A DNA stretch of 54,414 nt from assembly GCA_003164895.1 (NCBI GenBank), contig PLUL01000015.1, positions 91,147 through 145,560 on the forward strand, read 5' to 3'. The notes beneath the pieces were generated by a model, which did no database searches, was not told the DNA's origin, and worked only from the letters and a program-made list of their open reading frames with translations. The stretch is from Bacteroidota bacterium. Its GTDB lineage: Bacteria > Bacteroidota > Bacteroidia > Palsa-948. Below are positions 8,269-16,992 of this stretch, piece after piece. Position 1 is the stretch's first letter. Every line of letters begins with the position of its first letter. A program made the position numbers and the translations under genes.

Positions 8269-8787
8269 TTAAGCCTGTTTAGGCGGAGGAACGGAGAGAG
8301 AAAGTGAAATGTCAGATGCCGGGTAGCAGATGACAGATGCAAAAATAATTTTATCTGATAGGAGAATAATGTTTTGTTTTTTGCTGATAAAATAGTCCTT
8401 CAGAATATTTTTAGAAACCATATTTTGTTTTTTTTCTGAAGATGATTTGGTGTCAATATTATTTTGAACTTGTTTGTCAAGGTCAGATAGAAGTGCTTCC
8501 TCTTTTTTGTCATTCATGCAATGAAATACAATGTAATCTCCATCAACCGATTTATCTTTTATGTCATACATTTCTCCTTTGAAGGACATTTCCTTTTCTT
8601 CATCTGTGAAAACTATGTTTTTAATTTCTGATTTATGAATGCGAATAGTTTGAAGATTGTTCTCATTCTGAACAAGTCGACTCATTTCAAATTTATTTTC
8701 AAAATTCAAAACTGAAAATGAAAAATAATATCCAATAATATTGTAAAGGAAAATGGAGAGTAATAATGCAGATGCAATTCGTTTCAC
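8269..8787 (-). CDS. Unknown protein with N-terminal hydrophobic segment
   Basis: A 172-aa protein I do not recognise. The N-terminus (MKRIASALLLSIFLYNIIGYYF) is a signal peptide or anchor. The middle is charged with a GEMYDIKD...DGDYIVFHCMNDKKEEALL stretch. The C-terminus has a weakly hydrophobic patch (IILLSDKIIFASVICYPA) and ends in PPPKQA. Small proteins ending in a Pro-rich tail often precede TonB receptors in Bacteroidota, and this one lies 93 nt upstream of the receptor on the same strand, so a role linked to that uptake system is a fair inference. Its ATG is only 4 nt after the -7 motif. Confidence 0.7.
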   Translation of the reverse strand: MKRIASALLLSIFLYNIIGYYFSFSVLNFENKFEMSRLVQNENNLQTIRIHKSEIKNIVFTDEEKEMSFKGEMYDIKDKSVDGDYIVFHCMNDKKEEALLSDLDKQVQNNIDTKSSSEKKQNMVSKNILKDYFISKKQNIILLSDKIIFASVICYPASDISLSLSVPPPKQA

Positions 8788-8791
8788 GATT

Positions 8792-8799
8792 CAAATGTA
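8792..8799 (-). promoter_or_regulatory. -7 promoter element, near-leaderless
   Basis: On the minus strand TACATTTG, a perfect TAnnTTTG. It ends 4 nt before the ATG at 8787, implying a transcript that starts at or within a few bases of the start codon. Confidence 0.6.
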
Positions 8800-8880
8800 A
8801 TAAAACTGACCGAATGTCATAATTTGCATTTAGGCAGGATAATTGACTTTTTTGTCGAGATTAAAATATATTTTTACTGC

Positions 8881-9531
8881 ATGGAAGAAGCCGAAAAGAA
8901 AAAAATAATTCGAAGCATTTTATATCCTTGTTTGTTTGTGTCTGTTTTATGGATGGTAAAGTTTTTGGAAATTGTCTTTAATCTCGACCTTGTTCGCTAT
9001 GGTTTGTATCCACGTGTATGGAGCGGTTTGATCGGCATTCTCACTTGTCCACTCATCCACGGTTCGTTCAATCATCTTTTTTCAAACAGCATTCCGCTAC
9101 TTGTTCTTGGCGGAATTACATTTTATTTTTATCGTCCAATCGCTTTTTCGGTTTTTTTCTGGGTATATCTTATGAGTGGAATATGGCTTTGGGCTGCAGG
9201 AAGATCGGCATATCATATTGGAGCGAGCGGATTGGTTTATGGGTTTGCTGCATTTCTTTTTTTCAGCGGAATTTTCAGAAAGGAAAGGTCGCTGATGGTG
9301 CTTTCTATGCTCGTTGTTTTTCTATATGGAAGTTTATGGTGGGGACTATTTCCTATTCACCCTGAAATATCATGGGAGTCACATTTGCTTGGATCACTTG
9401 CAGGAGTTATCACTGCATTTTATTTCCGCAAAGAAGGACCACAGGCAAAAAAAATTGAATGGAACGAAGATGAGGAAGACAACGAAGAGTGGAAATTGGA
9501 CAATGATGTTAATTCAGCAAAACCAATCTGA
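8881..9531 (+). CDS. Rhomboid family intramembrane serine protease
   Basis: Six-helix intramembrane protease that cleaves transmembrane substrates in the inner membrane. From the ATG at 8881 the catalytic Ser is residue 116 in GASG and the catalytic His is residue 168 in SHLLGSLAG. The oxyanion-side HGSFNHLFSN motif (60-69) is present. I prefer this start to 8824 because the extra 19 residues would precede the usual charged N-terminus. The last 30 residues are strongly acidic (NEDEEDNEEW), an uncommon cytoplasmic tail. No neighbour suggests a substrate. It is divergent from the 172-aa gene. Confidence 0.92.
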   Translation: MEEAEKKKIIRSILYPCLFVSVLWMVKFLEIVFNLDLVRYGLYPRVWSGLIGILTCPLIHGSFNHLFSNSIPLLVLGGITFYFYRPIAFSVFFWVYLMSGIWLWAAGRSAYHIGASGLVYGFAAFLFFSGIFRKERSLMVLSMLVVFLYGSLWWGLFPIHPEISWESHLLGSLAGVITAFYFRKEGPQAKKIEWNEDEEDNEEWKLDNDVNSAKPI

Positions 9532-9538
9532 ATAAATT

Positions 9539-10288
9539 TTATTTCATACTGTCGGACTTATAATAAAGCACCATTAATTTTCCGAGCGCATTTTCTAATA
9601 TATGCGTCTTGATTTTTTTCTTTACGATTACCGGCTGAGTTGTGTTACCGCTGACGCCACCATAAATGTAGGTTGGTTTCTCGATTTGAATGACAGGATA
9701 TTTTACAGTTCGTGTTGAAACATATTTTGCTTGATTTTTATTTCCTTGAAAACTAATTCCAGTTTTGTTACTTATAATTAAATAATTTTCATTTTCGTGA
9801 ATAGTAATTGAATGGTAAGTTCCACTCAGCAAAGTAAATTTTAAAGAATCATTTACAATCACTTTGTCTTTGTTAAGATAACCAACCGGTTCAGCGCTGA
9901 CGATAAAAATTTTTCCATTGTCAGTATCGTTTTTTTTAATTGAATGGAGAGTGGCGGTATCTGTGAGAAAAATATTGCATAGCAAATAATAGTTGTCGTT
10001 TTCTCTGGCGTGATTGAGAATCTGAAAACTATTTGCGCCTAATTTTTGACTTTCCTGTCGGAGTTTTGCGTAAAGCTCAACTACCGTAACATCTTCACCT
10101 TTCAATTTTACTTCGGCAACAAAAATAGATTTGTTTGTGTCAACAGAATTTCCTAAAAGATGAAATTCGTTTTTTCCGTTTTGGCGAGAAAATTCTTTGT
10201 TTGATTTTTTTACAACTTCACAAGTAAGATGATAATTTCGGAGGGAGCAAAATAAAATAAGAATGCACAATAGAGAAAAAGTTCTCAT
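9539..10288 (-). CDS. Secreted protein of unknown function
   Basis: About 249 aa. The ATG at 10288 gives a signal-like N-terminus (MRTFSLLCILILFCSL); the frame continues upstream to a TTG at 10318 that touches the dnaN stop, which I consider less likely. The rest is beta-rich with no family I recognise. One segment, GEDVTVVELYAKLRQESQKL, looks helical and another, SGTYHSITIHENENYLI, looks like strands. It follows dnaN on the same strand with 26 nt between, so it may be on the dnaN transcript. Localisation: periplasm or surface, inferred from the signal only. Confidence 0.7.
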   Translation of the reverse strand: MRTFSLLCILILFCSLRNYHLTCEVVKKSNKEFSRQNGKNEFHLLGNSVDTNKSIFVAEVKLKGEDVTVVELYAKLRQESQKLGANSFQILNHARENDNYYLLCNIFLTDTATLHSIKKNDTDNGKIFIVSAEPVGYLNKDKVIVNDSLKFTLLSGTYHSITIHENENYLIISNKTGISFQGNKNQAKYVSTRTVKYPVIQIEKPTYIYGGVSGNTTQPVIVKKKIKTHILENALGKLMVLYYKSDSMK

Positions 10289-10314
10289 GAAAAATATTTT
10301 GCAATAAAGAGCAA

Positions 10315-11433
10315 TCAATTATTCAGCATCACCGGCATCACGAGCATCAGAATGTCTTCTTCTTTATTTTCGTTTTTCACCGGCACCATTACTCCTGCGC
10401 GGTTGGGACTGCTCATTTCAAACTGCACTTCTTCGCAATCAAAATTACTGAGCATTTCGGCAAGAAATTTTGAATTGAAACCAATTTCCATGTCTTCGCC
10501 TTTGTAATTGCAAGTGAGGCGTTCCGCTGCTTCGTTTGAAAAATCTAAATCTTCTGCCGAAACATTCAGCTCGCTTCCTTTTACTTTCAGGCGAACTTGA
10601 TGAGTGGTTTTGTTCGCAAAAATGGAAACTCTGCGGATGGAATTTAAGAATGCTTCACGGTCAACAATCATTTTGTTAGGATTTTCTTTCGGAATTACTG
10701 CATCGTAATTTGGATATTTTCCGTCAATGAGGCGACTTACCAAAAGAGTATTGCCGAATGAAAAAGAAACATTTGTGTTGTTGTATTCCACTTTTACTTT
10801 TCCATCTCCTGATAAAATATTTTTCAGAAGCACAAGTGGTTTTTTAGGAATGATATAGGAAGTTGCTTTTTTAGATTTTGCATCGCTGCGTTTGTAACGA
10901 ACCAATTTGTGCGCGTCGGTCGAAACAAAGGTAATTCCGTTTGATTCCAACTGTACAAAAACTCCACACATCACAGGGCGAAGTTCATCGCTACCCACAG
11001 CGAATAAAGTTTTTGAAATTGCTTTGCCAAGCGTATCAGCATCCATATCAAACGAAGATGGAGATTCTATTTCCGCCACTTTCGGAAAATCTTCTCCGTC
11101 ATGTCCGGTGAGTTTATATTTTCCGTAATCGGATGAAATCTCAATGGCAAATTTTTTCTTGTCAAAGGTGAACGTAAGCGGTTGCTCAGGAAAAGTTTTC
11201 AAAGTATCAAGAAGCAAACGTGCGGGAACAGCAATGGTGCCTTCATCTTTCGATTCAATCGGAAGTGAAGCGGTCATGGTTGTTTCCAAATCAGAGGCGG
11301 AAATTTTTAGTTCTCCTTTATTAATCTGAAAAAGAAAATTATCGAGAATTGGAAGCGCGTTGCTGGTGCTGAGAACTCCGCTAAGCGCAGAAAGTTGTCT
11401 GAGAAGCGCGGAACTGGATACGATGAATTTCAT
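10315..11433 (-). CDS. dnaN: DNA polymerase III subunit beta (sliding clamp)
   Basis: Ring-shaped processivity clamp of the replicative polymerase. At 372 aa it has normal clamp length, with the three repeated clamp folds. Diagnostic stretches include the N-terminal LLRQLSALSGVLSTSNALPI, the DGEDFPKV turn, VSTDAHKLVRY (homologous to the ATDGHRL region of the family), the LIDGKYPNYDAVIPKE loop and the C-terminal LMLVMPVML, which matches the conserved VMPMR-like end. In this window dnaN is not beside dnaA or recF, as is usual in Bacteroidota, where the oriC cluster is dispersed. Expected to be essential. Confidence 0.97.
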   Translation of the reverse strand: MKFIVSSSALLRQLSALSGVLSTSNALPILDNFLFQINKGELKISASDLETTMTASLPIESKDEGTIAVPARLLLDTLKTFPEQPLTFTFDKKKFAIEISSDYGKYKLTGHDGEDFPKVAEIESPSSFDMDADTLGKAISKTLFAVGSDELRPVMCGVFVQLESNGITFVSTDAHKLVRYKRSDAKSKKATSYIIPKKPLVLLKNILSGDGKVKVEYNNTNVSFSFGNTLLVSRLIDGKYPNYDAVIPKENPNKMIVDREAFLNSIRRVSIFANKTTHQVRLKVKGSELNVSAEDLDFSNEAAERLTCNYKGEDMEIGFNSKFLAEMLSNFDCEEVQFEMSSPNRAGVMVPVKNENKEEDILMLVMPVMLNN

Positions 11434-11492
11434 ATTGATAAATTTAGATTAGGCAAATTATTTTTTGATTACACCGATTTTTTATCGGGAGG

Positions 11493-11500
11493 CAAAACTA
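11493..11500 (-). promoter_or_regulatory. -7 promoter element for dnaN
   Basis: TAGTTTTG on the minus strand (TAnnTTTG), 59 nt upstream of the dnaN ATG. No clear -33 TTG is visible at the right spacing. Confidence 0.45.
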
Positions 11501-11564
11501 ACTTTTTTATGAGCAGAATTTTTTTTGTTCGCACATTCATTTATGCACAAGTTGTACACGGTTT

Positions 11565-12527
11565 TTAAACAGTGGGAAGCAATTCAAAATTTCTAAAATC
11601 AGCAATAAATTTTCTGTCGAAAATCAGAATGTAAATCAGAACCAAAGAAGCGCCGATTACTCCTGCAATTCCAGCAATATTTCCGAAAAGGTCATTGGGA
11701 GAAGCAATCAACAGCAACGACAATCCTGACGAAGCGTTTATCATTCCGTGGAGAGCAGATGAACCCCAAATAGTTTTTGTTTTGAAACGAATGTAGGATT
11801 GTACAAAAGCAAGTCCCACGCAAAATAAAACCATCATTCCGATTCCAATGTGCGGGTGAAGCGGATAATTATGTCCTATCATAATAATTGGCGCGTGCCA
11901 CAACCCCCAAATGGAACCGATGAACAAATTACTTTTCCAAAATCCTAAGTGTTGAGTTTCTCTAAGCAAAAGTCCACGCCAACCAAGTTCTTCGCCAAAT
12001 GTGAAAGGAATATTAAAAGTATATCCGGCAATCAGCGCAGCAATTATTCCGAAAAAAAGTAGAAATGAAGAAATGTTTATATGAAGTTCATCTAATTTTT
12101 CAAAGCGAAAATTTATTTCTTTTCCTTGCGCTTCCATTGCATGTTTGATGTACTCGGTAAAATGTTCGTTTGAAAAATCTAAATAACCGAATGGCAAAAT
12201 GTGCAACTGATTTCCAAGAAAGAAAACTGTAAGCAGCGAGCCAAGAAAAAATGTTACATAAATAAGCGGTGTATAAAGAAAAACCCATTTCCATGAAACG
12301 CCTTTCAATGTAAATCCGAAATCAGCAAGCGATCCGTTCCAGAAAAACTTTTGTACGATGATGGCGGCAATTGCCGGAGCCGGCATGTAAAGCAGCGCAA
12401 TGATGGTGATTGCTTCTGCCGAACCGTATTGAATCTGAGAAAAGCGCATCATGAGCGCACTTGCCCAAGAAATTCCAAAAGCAATAATTAAATACTGATT
12501 TATTTTTTTCCAGTTTGTCTGAGGCAT
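11565..12527 (-). CDS. CPBP family intramembrane glutamic endopeptidase
   Basis: Multi-helix membrane protein of the CPBP (CAAX protease / bacteriocin-processing, Abi) family. The three family motifs are visible: EE(L)GWR at residues 179-184, WGLWHAP with His211, and a third SALHGMINA motif near 260. These residues form the catalytic core in characterised members such as Rce1. It is the last gene of the gldF-gldG-DUF4340 run; its ATG shares one base with the upstream stop (TAATG), indicating coupled translation. The substrate is unknown; processing of an envelope or gliding-system protein is only a context inference. Confidence 0.88.
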   Translation of the reverse strand: MPQTNWKKINQYLIIAFGISWASALMMRFSQIQYGSAEAITIIALLYMPAPAIAAIIVQKFFWNGSLADFGFTLKGVSWKWVFLYTPLIYVTFFLGSLLTVFFLGNQLHILPFGYLDFSNEHFTEYIKHAMEAQGKEINFRFEKLDELHINISSFLLFFGIIAALIAGYTFNIPFTFGEELGWRGLLLRETQHLGFWKSNLFIGSIWGLWHAPIIMIGHNYPLHPHIGIGMMVLFCVGLAFVQSYIRFKTKTIWGSSALHGMINASSGLSLLLIASPNDLFGNIAGIAGVIGASLVLIYILIFDRKFIADFRNFELLPTV

Positions 12528-13588
12528 TATTTTTTTCTGGAAGGATTTAATGGAGAAGGAAAATTCTTTTTAAAATAGGAAACGCTATGAAATATTTTTC
12601 CAAATCCGAAATACTGGATAGTAACCATGTCTTTATCATCGTTGAAAAGCGCGTACATTCGTTCAACATCTTGAGTAATATGTTTTCCGGTTACTTGATC
12701 TGTTTTATTCGGATCATCTACCGGTTTTACAAAAGTTTTCATGATATGAATTTTTCCATCCTTGTCTTTTAATTCGATGATGTGAACCGGTTTTGTAAAT
12801 ATTGAATCTTTGAATGATTTTCTTGAATTGTTCTTCAACGTTTCATAGGAAAGATTAGAAAAATAAGTGATGTAACGTTTTACTTTCAGCGTGTCGAAAT
12901 TAGCAATGTTATTTCCTTTGCTGTCAGCAAGAGAGATTTTATTTATTTCCGGAAGTGAAATAGTAAACGATGAATCAGGAGAATGAACAAACTTCATGGA
13001 AATGGACGTTATCTGGTCTGGATAAAATCCGTAGATGGTTTTATCGCGCCATGTTTCTTCATCCAGCAAATATCGTACAGAAAGAAATCCGTTAAACCCG
13101 GGAATGAACATAACAAAAGGCATGGAAGAATTATTTCCCGATTCCAATTCAGTGAGGAGCATGAATGTTCCCATTCCATCCTGTGTATCGCCGCCTACAT
13201 AATATTTTTTTACAAGTTTGCCTTTCTGATAAATTTCCACTTTAGTTGCACTGGATGCCAGATCTTTTGAAATATTTTCCAGCGCGCTTTTTGCAACAGG
13301 TTCTCGCACACGCATATCTTTTATTGTGGTGAGAAGATTTTTCATGGCATCTATTCTTGCATTAAATTTTCCGTTTACCAACCAAAATTTTGATTTTGTT
13401 CTTTCGAGCGTAACCTGTTTTCCAGACATACTCACCATAAAAATTTTGTTTATGGAGGAAGTATCATCCACAGCAAAATCATAAAGTTCTTTGCGGATGG
13501 TTCCCTGACTATTGTGAAGATAAATCCACAGTGCGAGTGATGCAACAACTATAAAAAGCAGAATGGCTATTTTGTTTTTTGATGACAT
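12527..13588 (-). CDS. DUF4340-like protein, accessory to the GldFG transporter
   Basis: About 354 aa with an N-terminal membrane anchor (KIAILLFIVVASLALWIYL) and a large periplasmic domain. DUF4340 features include the early ISKIFMVSMSGKQVTLER-type strand (here NKIFMVS), the FWLVNGKFNAR segment and LDEETWRDKTI. The start at 13588 begins 11 nt after the gldG stop and has a purine-rich GGAAAT just upstream; the alternative at 13645 would overlap gldG by 47 nt. DUF4340 proteins often follow gldG-like auxiliary-transport genes, so it probably works with that complex, but its role is not established. Confidence 0.82.
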   Translation of the reverse strand: MSSKNKIAILLFIVVASLALWIYLHNSQGTIRKELYDFAVDDTSSINKIFMVSMSGKQVTLERTKSKFWLVNGKFNARIDAMKNLLTTIKDMRVREPVAKSALENISKDLASSATKVEIYQKGKLVKKYYVGGDTQDGMGTFMLLTELESGNNSSMPFVMFIPGFNGFLSVRYLLDEETWRDKTIYGFYPDQITSISMKFVHSPDSSFTISLPEINKISLADSKGNNIANFDTLKVKRYITYFSNLSYETLKNNSRKSFKDSIFTKPVHIIELKDKDGKIHIMKTFVKPVDDPNKTDQVTGKHITQDVERMYALFNDDKDMVTIQYFGFGKIFHSVSYFKKNFPSPLNPSRKK

Positions 13589-13598
13589 ATTTCCTTTT

Positions 13599-15275
13599 TT
13601 AAGTAGTAAACTTTCTTTTTCTGATAATTGCCTGAACAATTCCAAAAATGATTATCAATAATAATGGAAGAACGGTGTTGATCGCCTGCCACTTGAATTT
13701 TTCTTCCGTAACTTTTTTTCTATCCATCATTCTGAGTTTCAATTCGCGTGAACGCACTTCCAATAATCCTGAATCATCGCAAAGATAATTCATGGCATTC
13801 AGAATAAAATTTTTGTTGCCATACGTTTGTTTGGAATAAATATCGTAACCAAGAGGATACGCTCGGTTGGTGGAATGCTGCACCACATTTTTTATAATAT
13901 CGCCATCGGCAACCACAATCATTTTTGTAGGAACACTTCTATCTTTATATTTTATCTGCGGAAGAGAATCCAATCCGCGCAGCAGATGATTTTTATAAAC
14001 CGATTCGAATTCTCCTTCTAATAAATATGCAGCCGGCAGATAGGCACGATTAAATATTTTTACATCCGGTTCCTGAAAAACGGTTCGAAGGTCAATTCGT
14101 GCAGGCGTATTTAAAGCGGTTGAATATTTTGAAGTGGAAAGCAAAGGAGTTTTTTTAATTCCTAAATTATTTACGGTATCTATCGTGCTGCAGAATTCGC
14201 TTTTGACAACATTGATATTATTTACGATCGGGTGGTTATTGCTTTGCGAGAGAAGCGGAAAATAAAACCAAGGCATAAGTTTATATTTCTTATTCACCGG
14301 AATGGGAACAACACCGCAGCGCATGTCCATCACAAGATTTGGATTTATGCGCACGCCATATTTAAAAAGCATATTTTCCAGATTGAGAGGCATGGCAACA
14401 GCAAAAGTTTGTGACGAACGCTGCAAACTATCCATGCTCGCAAAAACGCCATCCACCAGCCACAAAACTTTTCCGCCTTGCATTATGAATTGGTCAATGA
14501 TGAATTTATTTTGTTCGGAAAAAGTAGAGTCCGGCTTGGCAATGATGATGGCTTTCAGTTGATTTATTTTTTCAATAGTTTTTACTTTGCCGTCTAATTT
14601 CATCCGACCAACAACATAATAATCTCTCAGCGAGTTTGCAATGTCAGCTACACTTGCTGAATCCAATTCTCCATGACCGGTTGTGAAAGCAACTTTCGAT
14701 TTTATTATTGTCGTCAGCTTTCTAATGGTGGTGGAAAGTTCGTATTCCAGCGACTGAATGGAATTGTTCAATTGCATATCGCTCGCTATTCCAAACTGTT
14801 CTTTGAAAAGTTGTGCAGGAAATTCCCTTGTGCGATAAGTTGCAAGCGCGGCAGGAAAAAGAGTTTGTTGACTCATTCCGGCTTTATTATTTACCTGAAT
14901 GTCAGTCGGAATTAAACCTTTCTCCATTAATTGGCGAATGACTTCCTCTTGTTTCTTTTTGTCGCCACTTTCAAGCGGATTGATGAATTGATATTCAATA
15001 TTTCCGTGCGAATAAATTCTGAACTCGTCTAAAATTTCTTTTGTGGAATTTTTCAGGCGATCAAATCCAGTAGGTAAATCGCTATCCAAATAAACTTTGA
15101 AGTAAACAATGTCATCCAATTTACCGAGCATTTCTTTGGTGGCAGGAGAAAGTGTGTAACGTTTTTCGGAAGTAAGATCAAATCGCGAAAAGAAAAACGA
15201 AGCAATAAAATTCACCAGCAGAATGATTGCGATGCTTAGAAAAAGCTGAATTATGTCTCTGCGTTTTTTCACCAC
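13599..15275 (-). CDS. gldG: Gliding-motility ABC transporter substrate-binding/auxiliary protein GldG
   Basis: Auxiliary component of the Gld ABC transporter. It has an N-terminal helix (LFLSIAIILLVNFIASFFF), the characteristic FDLTSEKRYTLSPATKEML segment, a large extracytoplasmic region with a TGHGELD motif (KVAFTTGHGELDSA), and a C-terminal helix (NTVLPLLLIIIFGIVQAII) followed by a basic tail. At 558 aa this is the usual GldG length. It overlaps gldF by 7 nt. In Flavobacterium johnsoniae GldA, GldF and GldG are proposed to form one transporter needed for gliding; gldA is not in this window. Homologues also occur in non-gliding species. Confidence 0.93.
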   Translation of the reverse strand: MVKKRRDIIQLFLSIAIILLVNFIASFFFSRFDLTSEKRYTLSPATKEMLGKLDDIVYFKVYLDSDLPTGFDRLKNSTKEILDEFRIYSHGNIEYQFINPLESGDKKKQEEVIRQLMEKGLIPTDIQVNNKAGMSQQTLFPAALATYRTREFPAQLFKEQFGIASDMQLNNSIQSLEYELSTTIRKLTTIIKSKVAFTTGHGELDSASVADIANSLRDYYVVGRMKLDGKVKTIEKINQLKAIIIAKPDSTFSEQNKFIIDQFIMQGGKVLWLVDGVFASMDSLQRSSQTFAVAMPLNLENMLFKYGVRINPNLVMDMRCGVVPIPVNKKYKLMPWFYFPLLSQSNNHPIVNNINVVKSEFCSTIDTVNNLGIKKTPLLSTSKYSTALNTPARIDLRTVFQEPDVKIFNRAYLPAAYLLEGEFESVYKNHLLRGLDSLPQIKYKDRSVPTKMIVVADGDIIKNVVQHSTNRAYPLGYDIYSKQTYGNKNFILNAMNYLCDDSGLLEVRSRELKLRMMDRKKVTEEKFKWQAINTVLPLLLIIIFGIVQAIIRKRKFTT

Positions 15276-16000
15276 TTACGACTTTCTAATTTTGTTTTCG
15301 TCATCAAAATGAAAATTCCAATTATGCTTAAATAATAAATTACATCGCGCGTATCAATCACGCCTCGGCTCATGGAATTGTAATGGTCGTTAATTCCAAG
15401 AGCAAGAATCAGTGAGCCTGCTTTTCCAAACATTGTTAGCATACTCACATATTCAAAACCGATGTATAGGAAAAAGCAAAGAAATACCGCGAGAATAAAT
15501 GCAACAATTTGGTTGTCGGAGAGCGAGGAAGCAAAAATTCCTATAGCGGTGAAAGCGGAAGCGAGAAAAAATAATCCGATATAAGAACCCCAAGTTCCTC
15601 CCGCATCAATGTTTCCTACGGGATTTCCAAGCCGATAAATAGAAAAATAATAAATGAGCGTTGGCAAAAGAGAAAAAAGTACGAGAGTTACACTTGCGAA
15701 ATATTTTGCAAGGATAATTTGTAAATCGGTGAGTGGTTTTGTAAGGAGAAATTCTATCGTACCTGCTTTTCTTTCATCAGCAAACGAGCGCATCGTGATG
15801 GCGGGGATCAAAAAAAGAAAAACCCAAGGTGCAAGCGAAAAAAGTGCGTCAAGTCCGGCATAACCATTATTCAAGATATTTGAATCGGTAGGTAATATCC
15901 ACAAAAAAAGTCCGACCAGCAAAAGAAAAACGCAAATAGCAATGTATCCGATGAGCGAACTCAGGAAGCTGCGAATTTCTTTTTTGAACAACGTAAACAT
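15269..16000 (-). CDS. gldF: Gliding-motility ABC transporter permease GldF
   Basis: ABC-2 type permease of 243 aa with six hydrophobic helices. It starts MFTLFKKEIRSFLSSLIGY, the typical GldF opening. The first helices are separated by a short loop, LSLAPWVFLFLIPAITMRSFA, followed by ERKAGTIEFLLTKPLTD, the coupling-helix region conserved in this permease family. It is the first gene of the run gldF-gldG-DUF4340-CPBP. The region upstream contains the repeated ATTCGTA motif but no clear TAnnTTTG, so its promoter is unresolved. Confidence 0.93.
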   Translation of the reverse strand: MFTLFKKEIRSFLSSLIGYIAICVFLLLVGLFLWILPTDSNILNNGYAGLDALFSLAPWVFLFLIPAITMRSFADERKAGTIEFLLTKPLTDLQIILAKYFASVTLVLFSLLPTLIYYFSIYRLGNPVGNIDAGGTWGSYIGLFFLASAFTAIGIFASSLSDNQIVAFILAVFLCFFLYIGFEYVSMLTMFGKAGSLILALGINDHYNSMSRGVIDTRDVIYYLSIIGIFILMTKTKLESRKW

Positions 16001-16066
16001 GACTGCGAATATACTAAACAGCTTTATTCGTTATTCGTAAATTCGCAACGATTAGTTATTCGTACA

Positions 16067-16654
16067 ATGAATTTTTTAGCACACCTATATCTCTCCGGCA
16101 ACGATGAACAATTGATGATTGGCAATTTTATTGCTGATTCTGTGAAAGGAAGTTCGTTCAAAAATTATCCCGAAGGAATCGCAAAAGGAATTTTGCTGCA
16201 CCGTGCGATTGATTTTTACAGCGATAATCATCCTGTATTTTTGAAAAGTGTTGAGCGACTACGTCCGAATTATAAAAAATATTCAGGAGTGATTGTAGAT
16301 ATTTTTTACGATCACTTTCTGGCGAAGAACTGGAAGGATTATTCTGAAAAACCATTGGAAAAATATGCAGATGAAGTTCATTATTTGATGATGAAAAATA
16401 TTTTATTGATTCCTGAAAGGTCATTGATGTTTTTGAAATATGCTATGCGAACCAATCGTTTGGTTTCTTATGCAACGATTGAAGGAATTGGAGAAACGCT
16501 TTCCGGTATGAGTAGAAGAACAACATTTAAATCGAATATGGAATTTGCAGTTAATGACCTGCAAGAAAGTTATTCTGAGTTTGAAAAAGAGTTTAGAGAA
16601 TTTTTTAAAGATGCAGACAAGTTTGTGAAAGATTGGTTGAAGAATAATGATTGA
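16067..16654 (+). CDS. ACP phosphodiesterase-like protein (AcpH/DUF479)
   Basis: 195 aa, the standard size. Family hallmarks are the opening MNFLAHLYLSG, the MIGNFIADSVKG motif, GILLHRAIDFYSDNHPVF and DIFYDHFLAKNW, which together supply the His/Asp residues of the HD-like metal site. In E. coli AcpH hydrolyses the 4'-phosphopantetheine arm from acyl carrier protein; whether Bacteroidota members do the same is untested here. Monocistronic, convergent with the 105-aa gene. Confidence 0.85.
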   Translation: MNFLAHLYLSGNDEQLMIGNFIADSVKGSSFKNYPEGIAKGILLHRAIDFYSDNHPVFLKSVERLRPNYKKYSGVIVDIFYDHFLAKNWKDYSEKPLEKYADEVHYLMMKNILLIPERSLMFLKYAMRTNRLVSYATIEGIGETLSGMSRRTTFKSNMEFAVNDLQESYSEFEKEFREFFKDADKFVKDWLKNND

Positions 16655-16665
16655 CGATAGCGTTT

Positions 16666-16983
16666 TTATTTTTTTTGTTTAGAATCGATAACTTCTTCTC
16701 CATAAAAATATACTTTACTCCAAGGCGTCATAATGCAGTTTGCTTTTAGAATACGACCCAACTGATCTTTCCATATCACGGAATATTTTCTGCTATATAT
16801 TCTAAAAATTAACATGTCATTATATTTGATAGATATTAATTCACCATTGATTTCTTGAATGTGGTCTCTGATTTTTTCATGTTCTACAAAATGAGTAATA
16901 ATAAACATTGCTCCCATCAAAATAAGAACAAACATAATAGTTTGCCAGTCAAACGAAGAAAAACAAATTGAAGCTGAAACCAT
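16666..16983 (-). CDS. Small membrane protein of unknown function
   Basis: 105 aa. One transmembrane helix (residues about 13-30, TIMFVLILMGAMFIITHFV) is followed by a basic and aromatic region of beta-like character (IEINGELISIKY... RIYSRKYSVIW... KVYFYGEEV). I do not recognise it. It follows aroC on the same strand with a 9-nt gap, so it is probably read through from aroC. It could be a bacterial-PH-like membrane protein, but that is a guess. Confidence 0.6.
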   Translation of the reverse strand: MVSASICFSSFDWQTIMFVLILMGAMFIITHFVEHEKIRDHIQEINGELISIKYNDMLIFRIYSRKYSVIWKDQLGRILKANCIMTPWSKVYFYGEEVIDSKQKK

Positions 16984-16992
16984 GAAATAAAA

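Noticed and set aside
8824-8880. Upstream ATG for the rhomboid gene
   Set aside because: The extra 19 residues are not typical and the 8881 ATG gives the standard charged N-terminus. Retained only as an alternative.
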